From an uncultured Eubacteriales bacterium (GTDB lineage Bacteria; Bacillota; Clostridia; Lachnospirales; Lachnospiraceae): a DNA stretch of 64,000 bases. Below the pieces are notes generated by a model. The model made no database searches. It saw only the letters and a program-made list of their open reading frames with translations, and was not told the origin of the DNA. This document shows positions 45,614 to 53,552 of the stretch, piece by piece. A program made the position numbers and the translations under genes. How positions within the stretch are numbered: the first letter of the stretch is position 1; each line of letters starts with the position of its first letter. The DNA lies in assembly GCA_949294665.1 (NCBI GenBank), contig CASFID010000017.1, positions 28,471-92,470 on the forward strand, read 5' to 3'.

Positions 45614-46308
45614 TAAAGAAATCACACGACGGGGATAAAGAAGCGAGAGAACAGCTTGTAGAGGAAAATGTAGGGCTTATATGGTGTGTTGTGAAACGTT
45701 TTTACGGGAGAGGGACAGAGAAAGAAGACCTGTTCCAGATCGGAAGCATAGGACTTTTGAAAGCGATAGACAAATTTGATCTGTCTTATGATGTGAAATT
45801 CTCGACCTATGCCATTCCGATGATCTCCGGCGAGATCAAAAGATTTCTGCGAGACGACGGTATGATCAAAGTGAGCAGAACGCTCAAAGAACTCTCCTAC
45901 AAAAGTCTTCAGGCCAAGGAGAGACTGACCGGGGAACTGGGAAGAGAGCCTACGGTGGAAGAACTCTCTGATGAACTCGGAGTGGAGAAAGAAGAACTGG
46001 TACAGGCGATGGAAGCCGGTACGGAAGTGGATTCCATCTATCGTCCGATCCATCAGAAAGAAGGAAGCGAGATACGTCTTCTTGACAAGATAGAGGAGAA
46101 AGAAAGAAGGGAAGAGAAGATTCTTGACCGCATTGTATTGAGACAGTTGCTGGAGTCTCTGAACGCAGAGGAAAGACAGCTGATCTATCTGAGATATTTT
46201 GCAGACAAGACACAGACAGAGGTGGGCAGGATGATGGGCATCTCGCAGGTACAGGTCTCAAGAATGGAAAAGCGTATCATGGCCGAATTAAGACGAAGAG
46301 GATCCTAG
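45592..46308 (+). CDS. sigF: Sporulation sigma factor SigF
   Basis: A forespore-specific sigma-70 family factor of 238 residues. Region 2 has DLFQIGSIGLLKAIDKFDLSYDVKFSTYAIPMI split over the core helix and -10 recognition helix. Region 3 is ELGREPTVEELSDELG and region 4 is TQTEVGRMMGISQVQVSRMEKR. It directs early forespore genes, which in many species include sigG and spoVA genes. Confidence 0.97.
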   Translation: MDHTIALIKKSHDGDKEAREQLVEENVGLIWCVVKRFYGRGTEKEDLFQIGSIGLLKAIDKFDLSYDVKFSTYAIPMISGEIKRFLRDDGMIKVSRTLKELSYKSLQAKERLTGELGREPTVEELSDELGVEKEELVQAMEAGTEVDSIYRPIHQKEGSEIRLLDKIEEKERREEKILDRIVLRQLLESLNAEERQLIYLRYFADKTQTEVGRMMGISQVQVSRMEKRIMAELRRRGS

Positions 46309-46386
46309 ATTCTGTTTCGGCGCGTATGATTTCTTCAAGTCATGTATAATTCCTGTCCCACAGCGGATACTAGCATATGAGAAGAT

Positions 46387-46626
46387 ATGAAAGGACAGGT
46401 AAATGTGATGGAAGACGGGAAGAAAAAGATATGGCTGTGTCTCATTGTTGTCGTACTTGCGGCGGTCGTGATCGGTCTTCTCTATGAACTGAGTACATCG
46501 CGGGGGCAGGCAGGAGAGGGATTCCTCATAGAAAACAGCCGGCAGAGGGCGGCAGCATGCCCGGTATATCAGGAAAATACAGACGCGGCGGTCGTCAGGA
46601 CAGGAGCGTGCGGCAATGGCATCTGA
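46387..46626 (+). CDS. Small membrane protein between sigF and spoVAA
   Basis: A 79-residue ORF with one membrane helix (IWLCLIVVVLAAVVIGLLYEL) and a polar tail. ATG 46408 is an alternative start, with AAAGGACAGG upstream. It overlaps spoVAA by 11 bases, which suggests co-translation within the sporulation cluster. I recognise no family; it may be a forespore membrane protein. Confidence 0.6.
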   Translation: MKGQVNVMEDGKKKIWLCLIVVVLAAVVIGLLYELSTSRGQAGEGFLIENSRQRAAACPVYQENTDAAVVRTGACGNGI

Positions 46627-47290
46627 AAAGGATACTCTCTATATCAAAGGCAGCCGGGACGTTGAAGTCACAAAGCCGGATGTAACGCTTGGGGATCTGC
46701 TGAGTATGGAGTGTGCGGACAAGTCCGTCCTCCCCAGGATCAAGTCGCTAAAGCTGCTGAAATTTAAAGATTCAGGAAGACAGAGATGCGTGGTGTCGAT
46801 ACTGAAGATCATCGAGCGCATCCATGAGGTATGTCCCGCCCTGGATATCCAGAACATGGGCGAGCAGGATATCATTGTGACATACGAGGATCAGAAGACG
46901 CCGGCGTTTGTGTGGCATATCGTAAAGACAGTATTTGTGGCGGCTGTCACATTTTTTGGAGCGGCGTTCTCGATCATGGCGTTTAATAATGACGTGGATG
47001 TGACAAAGCTTTTCGGGCAGATATACGAGTTCGTCACCGGAGATGAGTCAAGCGGGTTTACTGTACTTGAGATCACGTATTCCGTGGGAGTGACTGCGGG
47101 CATACTGATCTTCTTCAATCACTTCGGAAGAAAACGGTTCACAGTCGATCCGACTCCGATGGAGATCCAGATGCGGCTGTATGAGAATGATATACAGACA
47201 ACGCTTGTCGAAGATTCGGAGAGGAAAGGAGAGGAGATCGATGCTGGGAGATCTGGCGCGGCAAATATTTCTGGGGATCGTCGGCCTTAG
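46616..47290 (+). CDS. spoVAA: Stage V sporulation protein AA
   Basis: A protein of 224 residues matching SpoVAA: an N-terminal soluble domain beginning LYIKGSRDVEVTKPDVTLGDL, and two membrane helices near 105-125 and 155-175. SpoVA proteins move dipicolinic acid into the forespore; SpoVAA is an accessory member. It overlaps spoVAB by 50 bases. The spoVAC, AD and AE core genes are not in this cluster. Confidence 0.9.
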   Translation: MASEKDTLYIKGSRDVEVTKPDVTLGDLLSMECADKSVLPRIKSLKLLKFKDSGRQRCVVSILKIIERIHEVCPALDIQNMGEQDIIVTYEDQKTPAFVWHIVKTVFVAAVTFFGAAFSIMAFNNDVDVTKLFGQIYEFVTGDESSGFTVLEITYSVGVTAGILIFFNHFGRKRFTVDPTPMEIQMRLYENDIQTTLVEDSERKGEEIDAGRSGAANISGDRRP

Positions 47291-47666
47291 CGCAGGAGTC
47301 GCCGTGGCGGGCGGTCTCTTTGCGTTCATAGTAGAGCTTGGTGTGATCGCAGATTTTGCGGACAGGACACACACAGGGGAGAAGATACTCCTGTATGAAG
47401 ACAGTACGGCGCTGGGAGGCATCCTGGGCAATCTGGTGTATGTGTTCAGTATCGGAATTCCGGCGGGGATTCCCGCCCTCGGCATATTCGGGCTGTTTGC
47501 AGGGATATTTACCGGCTGCTGGGCGATGGCTCTGGCAGAGATCTTGAATGTATTCCCTGTGTTTATGAGACGCGCGAAGATTGTCAGATATATGACGGCT
47601 TTTATCCTGAGTCTCGCGCTAGGCAAAGGGCTGGGCGCGGGCCTGTTTTTCTTTAGAGGTTGGTAG
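47241..47666 (+). CDS. spoVAB: Stage V sporulation protein AB
   Basis: An integral membrane protein of 141 residues with four hydrophobic helices, matching SpoVAB (GIVGLSAGVAVAGGLFAFI, GNLVYVFSIGIPAGIPALG, ALAEILNVFPVFMRR). ATG 47241 follows AAGGAGAGGAG. It is encoded inside the 3' end of spoVAA and is the last gene of the sporulation cluster here. Confidence 0.9.
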   Translation: MLGDLARQIFLGIVGLSAGVAVAGGLFAFIVELGVIADFADRTHTGEKILLYEDSTALGGILGNLVYVFSIGIPAGIPALGIFGLFAGIFTGCWAMALAEILNVFPVFMRRAKIVRYMTAFILSLALGKGLGAGLFFFRGW

Positions 47667-47756
47667 GAAGCTTTGATGCTTATGCGGGCATAAATCTGTC
47701 TCCTTACGTCAGACGGATGAACTGTCACAGGTTATATGCACAATTTTTTTTGTACG

Positions 47757-47785
47757 GTGACAAATGTGATATTTTTCGTTATAAT
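47757..47785 (+). promoter_or_regulatory. Promoter of the MacB/FtsX-like gene
   Basis: GTGACA (47757-47762), a 17-base spacer and TATAAT (47780-47785). TGTCAC at 47723-47728 is the inverted copy of the -35 region and might be a regulator half-site. Confidence 0.75.
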
Positions 47786-47832
47786 ATCAACGTTGAGGGA
47801 GGAAGGTGTGATTACGGAAAGGGGATGCATCA

Positions 47833-50800
47833 ATGCTTCAGATCAAAAATATCTGTAAGGAATACCGCACCGGCAGCCTGGTGCAAAAAGCACTGGACCA
47901 TGTAAGCCTGAACCTGAGAGATAACGAATTTGTAGCTGTCTTAGGGCCAAGCGGATCGGGAAAGACGACACTTTTGAATATCATCGGAGGTCTGGACCGC
48001 TATGACAGCGGCGATCTTATTATAAACGGAATATCAACAAAAAAATACAGGGACAGGGACTGGGATTCCTACCGTAATCATACGATCGGATTCGTGTTCC
48101 AGAGTTATAACCTGATCCCTCATCAGACGATCCTGGCCAATGTCGAGCTGGCTCTGACGATATCAGGCGTCGGAAAGGCAGAACGAAAAGAGAGGGCGCA
48201 AAGAGCGCTCGAGGAGGTGGGACTGGGAGAGCAGGCACACAAGAGACCGAATCAGCTCTCAGGCGGACAGATGCAGAGAGTCGCTATCGCCCGCGCACTT
48301 GTCAATGATCCGGAGATACTGCTTGCAGACGAGCCGACCGGAGCGCTGGACAGCGATACAAGCGTGCAGGTGATGGAACTGCTCAAAGACGTGGCGAGAG
48401 ACCGTCTGGTCGTCATGGTCACTCACAATCCGGAGCTTGCCCATTCCTATGCGACGCGTATCGTAAATCTGAAAGACGGGCGGATCAGATCGGACAGTGA
48501 TCCATATGATATAAATGAAGAAAAACTTGACGAGCCGGAACACAGAAATATGGGAAGGGCTTCCATGTCCTTTCTGACAGCTCTGTCTCTGAGCTTTAAC
48601 AATCTTAGGACAAAGAAAGCAAGGACACTGCTCACATCGTTCGCCGGATCGATCGGTATCATCGGTATTGCTCTTATCCTGTCTCTGTCAACGGGAGTAA
48701 ATAATTATATCGGTCAGATCGAAGAAGAGACGCTCTCCGAATATCCGCTCCAGATACAGAGTACGGGATTTGATTTTACTTCCGCCATGATGAGCGGAAG
48801 CGCGGCGGCGGAGAAGAAACCGGAAGGGGAAATCTATGTAGTGGAGATGGTGACCGACATGTTCTCCACGATGGATTCCAACGACCTGGAATCTTTGAAG
48901 TCTTACCTGGACAGCGGCGAGAGCAAAATCGAGGAATACACGAACGCCATAGAGTATTCTTATAATACGGAACCTCAGATATACAGTGAGAATACAGACG
49001 AGATACGTCAGGTCCACCCGGATCATTCATTTGACTCCATGGGACTTGGTTCATCCTCGGGATCCGGCATTATGTCCACGATGATGAGTACCAATGTATT
49101 CTACAAGATGCCTGAGAATGAGCAGCTTTACAGGGAACAATACGATGTAAAGGCGGGAAGATGGCCGGAGGCTTACAATGAGTGTGTGCTCGTGCTGACG
49201 TCAGGAGGCGGTATGAGCGACTTTATGCTTTACACGCTTGGCCTGAGAGATCCCCTTGAGCTGGACGAGATGGTGCGGCAGTTTATAAACGAAGAGAATA
49301 TCGATGTACCGGACGATATGGGGACCTATGATTATGACGATATCATCGGTATCACTTTCAAACTGGTGAACAGCGCCGATTACTACGAGTATGATGAACA
49401 GTACGGCGTCTGGACGGATAAGTCCGGGGATAAGGACTATATGAAGAAACTGGTGGAGAACGGAGAAGATATTACTGTCGTCGGAGTGGTGCAGCCGTCA
49501 GAGGATGCTAATGCCGCGGCTTTGAGCGCCGGAATCAATTATCCCGCATCTCTGACAGAGCATATGGCAGAGTACGCGGCGGATGCCGAGATCGTAAAAC
49601 AGCAGCTCTCAGATCCTTCAGTCAATGTATTTACCGGTGAACCGTTCGGAACGGAGGACGGAAGCGGATTTGATATGACATCGCTTGTCACTGTGGATGA
49701 GGAGAAACTGCAGCAAGCTTTCGGGTTTGACGAAAGCGCGTTTTCCAAACTGTCAGACTCTTTTGATTTCTCCAGCGTGTTCGGAAATGCCGGTGATTCG
49801 ATCGACCTTTCGGATATGATCGACCTCAGCGCGATCGATGTGGATCTGCCGGATATGGATGCGGTAAATCTGGAAGATATGATGGGTGATCTGAACATTT
49901 CGGTATCTTCTGAAGACTTTTCCCGGATAGCGGGAAGCCTTCTGGAGGGATATCAGGAATATACGCGGAAGCATCCTGAGGCGGACTACTCCGCTCTGCA
50001 GGAAAATATTCAGAAATATCTGCAGACAGACGCCGCCCAGGCCGTCATGAAAGCGACGATCCTGGATATCATCCAGGGAGAAGGAAAGAACGGGTTTGCC
50101 GTGACCGACAGCCAGATCGCTTCTCTGATGAGCAGCCTTAAGCAGGGATTTCTGGACTACGTATCAGACAAAAATATATCGGCAGAGGAATTTTACGCTG
50201 AATTGACAGCGTACATGCAGACGGAATCTGCACGTGAGAGGATCAACGACTGGCTGAACGGCATCTTCACTGCCAGACTGGCGTCTGTCTCTGTCAGCGA
50301 CTCGCAGATGGCGGCACTGGCGGGAGGCCTGGCGGCCGGGTATGAGCAGTATGCGAGCGAAACCGGCGGACCGGATCCGGCCCGGATGGGACAGTATTTT
50401 ATGGAGTATCTGGGGACACAGGATGCACAGCGAAGACTGTCGGAGGGACTTGCCGCATCGGTAGATATGACCGGGATCGAGAGACAGCTTACCTCCTCCG
50501 TGGAGAACTATATGAGAAGCGCTGCGGGTTCTTACGGAAGCGCCGTCAGCCGGGCTCTGGAGAGTCAGATATCTTCCGCTGTGCAGCAGATGATGGGCCA
50601 GATATCGTCGGGCATGCAGGATGCGATAAGCCGGGCAATGTCGGATGTGGGCAGCGCCCTCGAGGATGCGATGGATATTGATGCGGAGGCGTTTGCCGAT
50701 GCATTTCAGATGAACATGACGGGGGAAGAACTGACGGAACTTATGATGTCCATGAATTCAGGACAGAGCGCTTCTTATGAGAGCAATCTGACGTCGCTGG

Positions 50801-51396
50801 GATATGTGGATTTCGACGTCCCCAGCGGTATCGATATCTATCCGAAAGATTTCGAGAGCAAGGAAATGGTCGTGAATATCCTGGATAAGTATAACAGCAG
50901 GATGGAAGCAGAGGGGAAAGACGAGCAGGTCATCACCTATACGGATGTTGTGGGAACGCTGATGTCGTCTGTGACGGAGATCATAGATATCATAAGTTAC
51001 GTGCTGATCGCATTTGTCGCGATCTCTCTTGTCGTCTCGTCCATCATGATCGGAGTCATCACATATATCAGTGTACTTGAACGAAAGAAAGAAATAGGGA
51101 TACTGCGGGCGATCGGCGCATCCAAAGGCAACATCTCCCAGGTATTTAACGCTGAAACGTTCATTATCGGTTTCTGTGCGGGGGCTCTCGGGATCATTAT
51201 CTCTTCTTTGCTGCTGATACCGGGAAATGCACTGATACACTATCTGGCAGGGACAAATGACGTCAGCGCCAAGCTTCCGGCCGGCCCTGCTTTGATCCTG
51301 ATCATCTTAAGCATCGTGCTGACGCTGTTAGGAGGACTGATTCCCTCAAGGAAAGCGGCCAAGAGTGACCCGGTGACCGCGCTTCGCACGGAGTAA
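47833..51396 (+). CDS. Giant MacB/FtsX-type ABC protein (ATPase fused to permease)
   Basis: A protein of 1187 residues. Residues 1-225 are a LolD/MacB-like ATPase (Walker A GPSGSGKTT; signature QLSGGQMQRVAIARAL; Walker B LLADEPTGALD). A membrane helix follows near 270-290. Then comes an extracellular region of more than 700 residues, and finally three FtsX-family helices at about 1050-1180 (SYVLIAFVAISLVVSSIMIGVITYISVLERKKEIGILRAIGASKG in part). Such proteins use ATP for mechanical work across the membrane, in peptide resistance or export, not sugar uptake. The extracellular region has three related helical repeats (about 695-880) and a coiled-coil Ser/Gln/Met-rich stretch, far beyond the usual insert. 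Confidence 0.88.
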   Translation: MLQIKNICKEYRTGSLVQKALDHVSLNLRDNEFVAVLGPSGSGKTTLLNIIGGLDRYDSGDLIINGISTKKYRDRDWDSYRNHTIGFVFQSYNLIPHQTILANVELALTISGVGKAERKERAQRALEEVGLGEQAHKRPNQLSGGQMQRVAIARALVNDPEILLADEPTGALDSDTSVQVMELLKDVARDRLVVMVTHNPELAHSYATRIVNLKDGRIRSDSDPYDINEEKLDEPEHRNMGRASMSFLTALSLSFNNLRTKKARTLLTSFAGSIGIIGIALILSLSTGVNNYIGQIEEETLSEYPLQIQSTGFDFTSAMMSGSAAAEKKPEGEIYVVEMVTDMFSTMDSNDLESLKSYLDSGESKIEEYTNAIEYSYNTEPQIYSENTDEIRQVHPDHSFDSMGLGSSSGSGIMSTMMSTNVFYKMPENEQLYREQYDVKAGRWPEAYNECVLVLTSGGGMSDFMLYTLGLRDPLELDEMVRQFINEENIDVPDDMGTYDYDDIIGITFKLVNSADYYEYDEQYGVWTDKSGDKDYMKKLVENGEDITVVGVVQPSEDANAAALSAGINYPASLTEHMAEYAADAEIVKQQLSDPSVNVFTGEPFGTEDGSGFDMTSLVTVDEEKLQQAFGFDESAFSKLSDSFDFSSVFGNAGDSIDLSDMIDLSAIDVDLPDMDAVNLEDMMGDLNISVSSEDFSRIAGSLLEGYQEYTRKHPEADYSALQENIQKYLQTDAAQAVMKATILDIIQGEGKNGFAVTDSQIASLMSSLKQGFLDYVSDKNISAEEFYAELTAYMQTESARERINDWLNGIFTARLASVSVSDSQMAALAGGLAAGYEQYASETGGPDPARMGQYFMEYLGTQDAQRRLSEGLAASVDMTGIERQLTSSVENYMRSAAGSYGSAVSRALESQISSAVQQMMGQISSGMQDAISRAMSDVGSALEDAMDIDAEAFADAFQMNMTGEELTELMMSMNSGQSASYESNLTSLGYVDFDVPSGIDIYPKDFESKEMVVNILDKYNSRMEAEGKDEQVITYTDVVGTLMSSVTEIIDIISYVLIAFVAISLVVSSIMIGVITYISVLERKKEIGILRAIGASKGNISQVFNAETFIIGFCAGALGIIISSLLLIPGNALIHYLAGTNDVSAKLPAGPALILIILSIVLTLLGGLIPSRKAAKSDPVTALRTE
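49918..50470 (+). repeat. Three diverged protein repeats in the extracellular part of the ABC protein
   Basis: Each unit of about 52-55 residues has the pattern of a small-residue helix, G(Y/F)xxY, a charged loop, a Y(L/M)xT(D/E)-type helix and a final amphipathic helix. Examples are LLEGYQEY...YLQTDAAQ, LKQGFLDY...YMQTESAR and LAAGYEQY...YLGTQDAQ. They start near 49918, 50110 and 50305. Confidence 0.65.
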
Positions 51397-51443
51397 AAGA
51401 AATATAATATGACAAAAGATCGCATGCTTCTTAGAGAAAACAA

Positions 51444-51471
51444 TTGTATGTCGATGATATATACATAAGAT
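51444..51471 (+). promoter_or_regulatory. Candidate promoter of the EAL-domain gene
   Basis: TTGTAT, a 16-base spacer and TAAGAT, 20 bases before the ATG. Weak match. Confidence 0.35.
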
Positions 51472-51491
51472 AGAAGCTCAGGAGAGACATC

Positions 51492-53072
51492 ATGGATGAA
51501 AATTCTTTAAGAAAACACTTAAACCGTCTGACAGTTGTGGTGGGCGCCATCAGCATTGCCCTTCTCGCTGCGGGAAGTATTGCTTCCCATTATCTGAGAA
51601 ACATACTGGATGATACGTTCGTCAGCCAAATGGAGGGAGATACGCTCGAGAGTGTGAGCGAGAGCATCTATCAGCTTATGACATATATTCGTATCGTTAC
51701 GGTCGTAGTGCTTTTTGTGCTGCTCATTATTATTATCTACGGATACAGGATGATCTACACAAGCAACCGGCGTCTGATAAAGAGCGTTTATTATGATCCT
51801 CTGACCGGGGCGTATAACATGCCGAGATTCGAGCATAAGATATCAAAGATCATTGAGACTACACAGAGGTACAGCCTGGTCGCGGTGAATGTCCGTCAGT
51901 TTAAATTTATCAATGAGATATTCGGGAACAGACAGGCAGACATGCTTTTATGCCATATCAAAGAAGTGATAGAGAACAACGTCCTGGAGAACGAGTATTT
52001 CTGCAGGAGCTCGGAAGATATGTTCTATCTCTTTTTAAGAGAGACAGACCGTGAGATTATCAGAAACAGGCTTGAGAAGATCCTTCACGAGGTCAGCCGG
52101 TTCACTGTAGGCAAGAACCAGAACTATCAGATCCTCCTCTACTGCGGTATTTTTATCGGTACGGACGTAAACGATGCCGAGCCGTCGGTACAGAAGAGCA
52201 TGACGCATGTCAGATTTGCCCTCAACACTGCGAGGCAGTCTCTTAAGAACAATATTTGGTTCTATGATGCGCGCCTCCACGAAGTCGAGAAACTGGAAAA
52301 TTACGTGGAGAGTCATATGTATCAGGCTCTGGAAAACGGTGAGTTCAAGCTCTACCTTCAGCCCAAGATCGATCTGGAGACCGGAGAAGTAGGCGGCGCG
52401 GAAGCTTTGGTCCGCTGGAAACGGGAGTCCGGCAGCGTGATCCTTCCCGGGCAGTTCATACCGATGTTTGAAAATAACGGGTTCTGCATTAATCTGGATA
52501 TGTACATGGTGGAGCAGGTATGCCGGCAGATCCGTCAGTGGATCGATGAGGGGCGGGATCCGATACCGTTATCCGTCAATCAGTCAAAGCTTCTTTTTTA
52601 CGAGGCGGACTATATAGATAACATGAAAGCGCTGCTGAAAAAATATCAGATCCCGGCGAATCTTGTCACGCTGGAGATCCTTGAAGGGCTTGCCATGAAA
52701 AATATAGACGAGCTGAATGAAAAGATCCTCCGGCTTAAAGAGATCGGATTTAAAATATCTCTGGATGATTTTGGAAGCGGTTATTCGTCTCTGAATACTC
52801 TGGCAATTCTGAAGATAGACGAGCTGAAACTAGATCGGGGATTTCTTCTCAAGATGAGAAACCCGGGAGAAGACTACGACCGCCAGCTCATCATAATGAA
52901 CGAGATCGTAGATCTGACGAAGAAACTTAAGATCAGCACAGTTGTTGAAGGGATCGAGACAAAAGAAAACGAGGATCTCGTGAAGGAACTCGGCTGTGAA
53001 TACGGGCAGGGTTATTACTACAGCAGACCGGTGAGCATAAAGGAGTTCTCCGCAAAATATATAAAGGCGTGA
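51492..53072 (+). CDS. Membrane cyclic-di-GMP phosphodiesterase with degenerate GGDEF domain
   Basis: A protein of 526 residues with two membrane helices (about 15-35 and 60-80). A GGDEF-type domain (95-245) begins YDPLTGAYNMPRF, but the catalytic loop reads SSEDMF instead of GGDEF, so it should not make c-di-GMP. The EAL domain (275-520) keeps its key residues: EAL(VRW), the Asn in SVNQS, LEILE, LDDFGSGYSSL, ELKLDRGF, VVEGIET and QGYYYSRP. It probably degrades c-di-GMP. The signal sensed is unknown, since the extracellular loop is only about 30 residues. Confidence 0.9.
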   Translation: MDENSLRKHLNRLTVVVGAISIALLAAGSIASHYLRNILDDTFVSQMEGDTLESVSESIYQLMTYIRIVTVVVLFVLLIIIIYGYRMIYTSNRRLIKSVYYDPLTGAYNMPRFEHKISKIIETTQRYSLVAVNVRQFKFINEIFGNRQADMLLCHIKEVIENNVLENEYFCRSSEDMFYLFLRETDREIIRNRLEKILHEVSRFTVGKNQNYQILLYCGIFIGTDVNDAEPSVQKSMTHVRFALNTARQSLKNNIWFYDARLHEVEKLENYVESHMYQALENGEFKLYLQPKIDLETGEVGGAEALVRWKRESGSVILPGQFIPMFENNGFCINLDMYMVEQVCRQIRQWIDEGRDPIPLSVNQSKLLFYEADYIDNMKALLKKYQIPANLVTLEILEGLAMKNIDELNEKILRLKEIGFKISLDDFGSGYSSLNTLAILKIDELKLDRGFLLKMRNPGEDYDRQLIIMNEIVDLTKKLKISTVVEGIETKENEDLVKELGCEYGQGYYYSRPVSIKEFSAKYIKA

Positions 53073-53141
53073 GATTGCTGATGCGCCGGTCAGTCACTGA
53101 CTGCTCAAAGACAGTATGACAAAATCTGTTCCAATACAGGA

Positions 53142-53187
53142 AAGCGCCGTCGGAAGAGAGATGGATTACTCTTCCGGCGGCGCTTTT
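53142..53187 (+). terminator. Rho-independent terminator after the EAL gene
   Basis: A 17-bp stem, nearly perfect (AAGCGCCGTCGGAAGAG with CTCTTCCGGCGGCGCTT), ends in TTTT. It is the last feature with host-like base composition before the mobile segment. Confidence 0.88.
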
Positions 53188-53190
53188 CAC

Positions 53191-53211
53191 TGGAGTATAC
53201 GGGATTCGAAC
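53191..53211 (-). other. tRNA 3'-end fragment, candidate attachment site of an integrative element
   Basis: Read on the minus strand, this is a T-loop plus acceptor arm: GTTCGAATCC, then CGT, ATACTCC and the discriminator A. The remaining tRNA body is absent to the right, where the sequence becomes A+T-rich. Tyrosine-integrase elements leave exactly such a 3' fragment at one junction and the full tRNA at the other. The full gene would therefore lie beyond the right edge of the window, also on the minus strand. Confidence 0.7.
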
Positions 53212-53265
53212 ACTTATACACAGCGCCGCAAATGCCCATAAAATCAGGCTTTTTTGAGAATTGGG

Positions 53266-53305
53266 ATGATTACTTTTGATTACCTCTAAGAGAAAAAGTA
53301 ATCAT
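53266..53305. repeat. 12-bp perfect inverted repeat near the attachment site
   Basis: ATGATTACTTTT (53266-53277) and AAAAGTAATCAT (53294-53305) are separated by 16 bases, about 55 bases inside the attachment fragment. The position suits an integrase arm or excisionase site. Confidence 0.5.
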
Positions 53306-53338
53306 AGATACATAACTAGAGAAAGGAGAAGTTCCGGT

Positions 53339-53395
53339 ATGTATGCTAAAATGATACAAAGTTTTGAAAATATAGAAAAAGGAGAGGTGCAGTGA
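53339..53395 (+). CDS. Short ORF (18 residues) at the element end
   Basis: MYAKMIQSFENIEKGEVQ, preceded by AAAGGAG at normal spacing. Its stop overlaps the GTG of the next short ORF (GTGA). It may be a leader peptide or the remnant of a deleted operon. Function unknown. Confidence 0.35.
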   Translation: MYAKMIQSFENIEKGEVQ

Positions 53396-53445
53396 ACTGG
53401 AACACTGACTATTTGCGTAAAAAGTTCTTTTTCGATATATATTGA
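53392..53445 (+). CDS. Short ORF (17 residues) coupled to the preceding one
   Basis: It starts at GTG inside the previous stop, behind AAGGAGAGGTG, and codes for a short Trp/Phe/Lys-containing peptide ending FFFDIY. It could be the first codons of a lost recombinase or similar gene. Low confidence. Confidence 0.3.
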   Translation: MNWNTDYLRKKFFFDIY

Positions 53446-53470
53446 ATCAGTCAAATTGATATGGTATTAT
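53442..53470 (+). promoter_or_regulatory. Promoter of the two-gene A+T-rich operon
   Basis: TTGAAT (53442-53447), a 17-base spacer and TATTAT (53465-53470). Transcription would begin around 53477, directly at the base of the next hairpin. Confidence 0.7.
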
Positions 53471-53480
53471 ATATCTAGAT

Positions 53481-53525
53481 GGTGGTGAAATTTCTTGGAT
53501 AAGAGAAATTTTACCACCTTTTTTA
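53481..53525 (+). terminator. Terminator-like hairpin in the 5' leader of the two-gene operon
   Basis: GGTGG...GAAATTTCTT pairs with AAGAGAAATTT...CCACC and is followed by TTTTTT. It lies between the promoter and the first gene, about 25 bases before the ATG, so it looks like an attenuator rather than an end-of-gene terminator. Confidence 0.7.
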
Positions 53526-53552
53526 CTTTTTTAGAGGGAGAAGTGTATATTT

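Larger units (their letters stand above)
53212..53552. other. Left end of the mobile segment: no long gene
   Basis: About 340 A+T-rich bases hold, in order, a 12-bp inverted repeat, two very short coupled ORFs with good ribosome sites, a promoter and a terminator-like hairpin, each listed separately. No integrase is here, so it should be at the other end if the element is tRNA-targeted. Confidence 0.6.

Noticed and set aside
53191-53265. Complete tRNA gene on the minus strand
   Set aside because: Only the T-loop and acceptor 3' strand are present; no anticodon or D arm can be formed in the bases that follow.
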